Below are positions 60,988-64,000 of a stretch of DNA of 64,000 nucleotides, piece by piece. The position numbers and the translations under genes are program-made. Below the pieces are notes generated by a model. That model saw only the letters and a program-made list of their open reading frames with translations. It was not told the DNA's origin and made no database searches. Source of the stretch: Streptomyces sp. T12 (GTDB lineage Bacteria; Actinomycetota; Actinomycetes; Streptomycetales; Streptomycetaceae); assembly GCF_028736035.1 (NCBI RefSeq), contig NZ_CP117866.1, positions 4,340,001 to 4,404,000 of the forward strand. The letters run 5' to 3'. Positions within the stretch are counted from its first letter, which is position 1; each line of letters starts with the position of its first letter.

Positions 60988-61581
60988 TCAATCACCCGTG
61001 CCGGCATCGCCGTTGCCCCTGTGGCCCAGTGCGCCAAGGCCCGCGGCAATCACCACATCGGTGCGCTCGGTCCACCTGGCCTCACGGTTCGCCATCATCG
61101 TGACCGTCACAGCACCGATCGCGGACACCACCCGCACATGCCGTTCCTCATCAGTCCAGACATCGGGATCAAAGGCTTCCATCAACATGCGCTGCGCCCC
61201 GGAGAGGCGCTGCATGATCTCGGGCTCTCGCGTCAGCCAGAAGGCGCCGGCCATGAGCGCACCAGTCCCCGGCCACTCCTCGATCAGCTCGACCAGCGCA
61301 CCGAGCAGGGCGGCGTCCCGCTCGAGCCCGACCGGGAGGCCCTCACCCGCAGCCGCCACTCGTGCGGCATGTTCCTCCGCGCGAGCCACCACGGCGTCCT
61401 GAATCCGCTCCTTCGAGCCGAAACGCTTCAGCACAGCCGCCTTGGAGTAGCCGGCACCGTCAGCGATCGCCTGCACGGGGCCCTGAGCGAACCCGTGCCG
61501 CGCAAAGACGAAGGCCGCCACGTCGATCAGGGCACGATCGATCTCCTCGCTGGTGGGCCTCACGGTTGGCTTCATGACCAA
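60988..61581 (-). CDS. TetR-family regulator, intact paralogue of the pseudogene at 57.5 kb
   Basis: 197 aa from ATG 61581 or 61575. HTH: ALIDVAAFVFARHGFAQGPV then QAIADGAGYSKAAVLKRFGSKERI; C-terminal WTDEERHVRVVSAIGAVTVTMMANREARW. A perfect palindrome with 12-bp arms is 7 nt upstream. It may also control the YhgE-like gene, whose upstream site is similar. Confidence 0.88.
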   Translation of the reverse strand: MVMKPTVRPTSEEIDRALIDVAAFVFARHGFAQGPVQAIADGAGYSKAAVLKRFGSKERIQDAVVARAEEHAARVAAAGEGLPVGLERDAALLGALVELIEEWPGTGALMAGAFWLTREPEIMQRLSGAQRMLMEAFDPDVWTDEERHVRVVSAIGAVTVTMMANREARWTERTDVVIAAGLGALGHRGNGDAGTGD

Positions 61582-61587
61582 AGGTTA

Positions 61588-61616
61588 CCGTTTCGGTCAG
61601 CTAGTGACCGAAACGG
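61588..61616. promoter_or_regulatory. Perfect TetR-type operator
   Basis: CCGTTTCGGTCA (61588-61599), GCTAG spacer, TGACCGAAACGG (61605-61616): fully symmetric 12-bp arms directly upstream of the TetR start. Confidence 0.8.
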
Positions 61617-61735
61617 CAACACCGCCCTCGTCCACCATCACGGTCCCCATCGGGGATGTCACGGACCAGGACGATCTCAAGTGCGCGATCCAAGCGAGCC
61701 ACACGGTCGTCTCCGCACCCGACCCCAGCAACAAC
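61604..61735 (+). pseudogene. Possible remnant of an NAD(P)-binding (NmrA-like) protein
   Basis: The plus frame reads ITVPIGDVTDQDDLKCAIQA then SHTVVSAPDPSNNF, which resembles the GDVTD...L..A(I/V)xGxDxVVSALGP strand of NmrA-type NAD(P)H-binding proteins, common partners of TetR genes. Nothing before or after continues the family. Weak, pattern-based. Confidence 0.35.
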
Positions 61736-61740
61736 TTCAA

Positions 61741-62225
61741 GTCATCCCGGTCGCGAGGAGCGCCGCCGCGCCCCTCCGGGCACTGCCCGAGCGGGCGCGC
61801 CCCCGGAGGGCCCGCGGCAGCCGTAGGCGTAAGCGGACACGGCAACCGAGCACACTCCCCCCTGATCTCGCCCACCACAGCGATCGCACGGCGGCCATCG
61901 CCGCTGACCAACGGGCGGCCCGGCACGTAGGCCGCCGTGCCGCTGCTCGGCCTGGCCCAGCCTGCCAGGGCCACGGCCGGAAGGAAGGAAACCTCGCCGC
62001 GGAGGAGCGCTTCCCCGGATGACGCAGAACAACCGCACCCCCAGGTGCCTTCACTGTTGGCCGACGCGCATACACCGCCCCGCTGCCATCTCCCGCAAGC
62101 AGGTGCCGACAAATCAGCCGTATGAATAGCCAGTCCAAGGGGTGCTACATCAGTAGCATGGCGGGGGTGGCGCGCATCGGGAGGGTGTCTCAGCCACACT
62201 TGTCGGGTGCCTGGAGGAACGAGAC
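61741..62225. other. Region without a supported gene
   Basis: About 480 nt. Open frames on both strands read as low-complexity Arg/Pro/Ala and lack ribosome sites. The last 70 nt must hold the promoter of the leader/XRE unit. Confidence 0.4.
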
Positions 62226-62279
62226 GTGCGCAAAAGCCGAGAGACTACGTGGTCAGCGGTGGCTGGCCGCATGCCATGA
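62226..62279 (+). CDS. Candidate 17-residue leader peptide before the XRE gene
   Basis: GTG 62226 has the best ribosome site here (GGAGGAAC, 4-8 nt upstream) and encodes MRKSRETTWSAVAGRMP; its TGA overlaps the ATG of the XRE protein (ATGA). Either a leader that couples translation or the remnant of a longer N-terminus. Confidence 0.4.
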   Translation: MRKSRETTWSAVAGRMP

Positions 62280-62569
62280 TGCAGCCGCACCGCGGCGCCC
62301 TCGTCGCCCAGGCCATCGCGCGCAGGCTCGCCGAGGCCATGACGGATCAGCAGATGAGCGCGAACGCGCTGGCGCGCAAGAGCGGAGTCAATCGTCAGGT
62401 GATCGCGAACGTTCTCAACGGGACGGTGTGGCCGGACATGCTCACCGTGGTGGATCTGGAGGGCGCGCTGGGCGTCATGCTGTGGCCGGACCATCTGGAG
62501 TGGAAGATCCCCGCTCCCGGCGAGTCCCCGGAGAGCGGTGTCAGCGATCTTCAGGAAGCCCCCGAGTAG
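62276..62569 (+). CDS. XRE-family helix-turn-helix protein
   Basis: 97 aa from ATG 62276. Helix-turn-helix: AIARRLAEAMTDQQMSANAL then ARKSGVNRQVIANVLNGTVWPDMLTVVDLE, a Cro/CI-type recognition region. The C-terminal tail is short and acidic. Starts in the same frame at 62249 or 62207 are possible. A small DNA-binding regulator, perhaps of mobile-element origin. Confidence 0.75.
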   Translation: MMQPHRGALVAQAIARRLAEAMTDQQMSANALARKSGVNRQVIANVLNGTVWPDMLTVVDLEGALGVMLWPDHLEWKIPAPGESPESGVSDLQEAPE

Positions 62570-62699
62570 ACGCGGGCCGGGTCGGCAGTCCGCCCCGACC
62601 ACAGCAGGTATCCCCCTCAGAGCCTGCGAGGGTGATCCGCGCTCAGGCGGTCCGGCCGGTGGGCAGGAGCTGTTGGGGCCGCCCTCGCCTCGGGCGATA

Positions 62700-62765
62700 C
62701 GCACTGACGTATAGGCGTTAATTGCTTAATTCTTTTGATTGCTGGACGCGTATAACTTACGGGTG
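62700..62765. mobile_element. AT-rich segment, possible left end of a transposon
   Basis: TATAGGCGTTAATTGCTTAA (62711-62730) and nearby bases are strikingly AT-rich for this DNA, with ACGTATA and CGTATAACTTACG as partial repeats. It lies 120-180 nt before the transposase gene. No target duplication or matching right end can be seen. Confidence 0.35.
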
Positions 62766-62880
62766 CGCACGAGGCGTTCTGTGCTCATGAGTGAGGTGCC
62801 GCCCGTGCGGCGTCGGCACCATCTGTGGTCTGTGCGCCGGGTGCACTGTGGCGGGCCAACGGGAAGGTCGGCAAGGGCTG

Positions 62881-64000
62881 ATGAGGGGACCGGCGGCCGC
62901 TCGGCTCGGACTGGGGGATCGTGTCCGGTTCGGCGACCACGCGTGGTCGGTCATCGGCCTGGACGGCGAGGGCGTCGAGCTCGTCAACGCGCTGGGCCAG
63001 GGTGCGGTGTGCCCGGTGCACCAGTTGGTGGGCAAGGACGGCTTCGAGGTGCTCGAACAGGGCCCGCGCTCCCGTCCGGGCCCCATGCCGCCCCACGATG
63101 TGACACCCGCCTCCCATGCCCAGGCGCTGTGGTGGGAGCGGCACATCGTGGAAGTGATCAGCGGGCGGCCTCCGGACACGGATCCGGCCCTGCCCCCTAG
63201 GCCCGCGTACGATCCGGGCAGACGCACGCTGGCGGAGCGAGAGGCGGCCAAGGCCGAGGAACTCGCGGCGGCCGGGATCGAGGGGGCGTCGGCACGCACG
63301 GTCCGCCGCAAGCGCCAGCAGTATCAGTCGCACGGGCTGAGCGGCCTGTACGACCGCCGTGCCACCAGAATCTCCACGCCGGGCAGGCATGTCGACCCGC
63401 GTGTACTGGATTGCCTCATCGCGGTGCTCTCCGCCGAGGAAGGCGGGCCGGGCCGGCCGATGGAGCACTACCGTCAGCAGACTCTGCGGACGGTTGTCGA
63501 CGTGCACGGGGGCGACGAGTCGTGGCTGCCGTCCCGCTCGACGTTCTACCGGCTGCTGGGCCTACTGTCCGCCGGGCACACAGGTCAGGGCCGGGATCAG
63601 CGCGTGGCACAGGACGGGAAGCCTGTGGTCATCGCGGGAGGAACGTGGCTGTCGCGCCCAGGGGAACGTGTCTACGTCGATGCCGTGGTGCTGAGGACCC
63701 CCGAAGGCAAGAAGCGCATGCGGTTGACGGTGGCGATCGACGAACTGACCTGGTCGGTCTGCGCGTTGACGGTCGATGTCGTCGACCGCCCGGCGGACGC
63801 CAGTGCCTTCCTGGCGCGCTGGTGGACCGCCGCCACCCTGCACTTCCCGCCCGCCGGTCACAGCGGCGGCGCTGCGGGCTCACCTGTCGGGTCGCGGCCA
63901 GCGGCGCCGCTGATCATGCCGGAACGAATCGCCCTCGCGCCCGGTGTGTTCCCCCCGCACAGCCGTTTCTCGGCACTGTGTCGGCAGTACGGGGTGAGCC
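62881..64000 (+). CDS. Mu/TnsB-like transposase (rve integrase), C-terminus off the window
   Basis: From ATG 62881 (AAGG upstream) the frame is open to the window edge, 373 codons. N-terminus LGLGDRVRFGDHAWSVIGLD is a small beta barrel; then a helical DNA-binding part, EGASARTVRRKRQQYQSHGL then SGLYDRR; then the start of the DDE core with Asp267 in RVYVDAVVL and Asp287 in VAIDELTW. Such proteins (TniA, TnsB, MuA-like) usually sit with an AAA ATPase further on, beyond the window. Confidence 0.8.
   Translation, partial: MRGPAAARLGLGDRVRFGDHAWSVIGLDGEGVELVNALGQGAVCPVHQLVGKDGFEVLEQGPRSRPGPMPPHDVTPASHAQALWWERHIVEVISGRPPDTDPALPPRPAYDPGRRTLAEREAAKAEELAAAGIEGASARTVRRKRQQYQSHGLSGLYDRRATRISTPGRHVDPRVLDCLIAVLSAEEGGPGRPMEHYRQQTLRTVVDVHGGDESWLPSRSTFYRLLGLLSAGHTGQGRDQRVAQDGKPVVIAGGTWLSRPGERVYVDAVVLRTPEGKKRMRLTVAIDELTWSVCALTVDVVDRPADASAFLARWWTAATLHFPPAGHSGGAAGSPVGSRPAAPLIMPERIALAPGVFPPHSRFSALCRQYGVS

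Noticed and set aside
61597..62199. Minus-strand frame of 200 codons
   Set aside because: No ribosome site; mixed low-complexity composition and overlap with the leader/XRE promoter region.

Overview
The window is high-GC DNA with the codon habits of an actinomycete, and the gene content points to Streptomyces. Seen directly: strong G/C bias at third codon positions, GTG/TTG/CTG starts, long antisense open frames produced by that bias, and a run of recognisable Streptomyces chromosome genes (galU, 5-formyl-THF cyclo-ligase, fmdB-type protein, MTA phosphorylase, mscL, a DUF6227 protein, the fruR-fruK-fruA cluster, a group 2 sigma factor closely resembling HrdD). No rRNA, tRNA or CRISPR array was recognised.

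Region 1 (1-33.7 kb) is mostly ordinary chromosome: sugar-nucleotide and folate enzymes, a secreted penicillin-acylase-like enzyme, a cation/proton antiporter, MFS pumps each beside a regulator, a lipoprotein L,D-transpeptidase, the fructose PTS cluster, a TetR gene beside hrdD, a LigB/MarR divergent pair, a secreted M6 protease, a double IclR regulator and an FMN reductase. Two promoters can be read with confidence: a SigR-type promoter (GGGAAT-N18-GTTG) for hrdD, and a 16-bp SoxR box inside a 19-bp-spacer promoter for the FMN reductase. Several candidate operators and strong hairpin terminators separate the units.

Region 2 (34.2-45.7 kb) looks like an accessory, conflict/defence-type island. 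It has three modules: a degenerate NUDIX-like protein, an RHH/Phd-like protein and a SLOG-family protein; a translationally coupled AAA+ ATPase and subtilisin-like protease; and an overlapping operon of a small helical protein, a STAND-like P-loop NTPase, an unknown protein, a 17-codon micro-ORF and a 69-aa protein. A convergent 635-aa protein with a possible PD-(D/E)XK-like core closes the island. No established function can be assigned to the modules as a whole.

Region 3 (46-56.6 kb) is a catabolic-looking block: two alpha/beta hydrolases, an FAD monooxygenase and an amidohydrolase in an overlapping operon with flanking TetR genes; then a DUF3500 protein and Zn-alcohol dehydrogenase divergent from an atypical SDR, a DapA-family aldolase and a LysR regulator, with a LysR-type box between them.

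Region 4 (57.5-64 kb) is decaying DNA: a TetR pseudogene beside a YhgE-like membrane protein, an intact TetR paralogue further on with a perfect 12-bp-arm operator, another TetR whose paralogue at 46 kb is frameshifted, remnants of an alpha/beta hydrolase and perhaps an NAD(P)-binding protein, an XRE protein behind a 17-codon leader, and finally the start of a Mu/TnsB-like transposase cut by the window edge.
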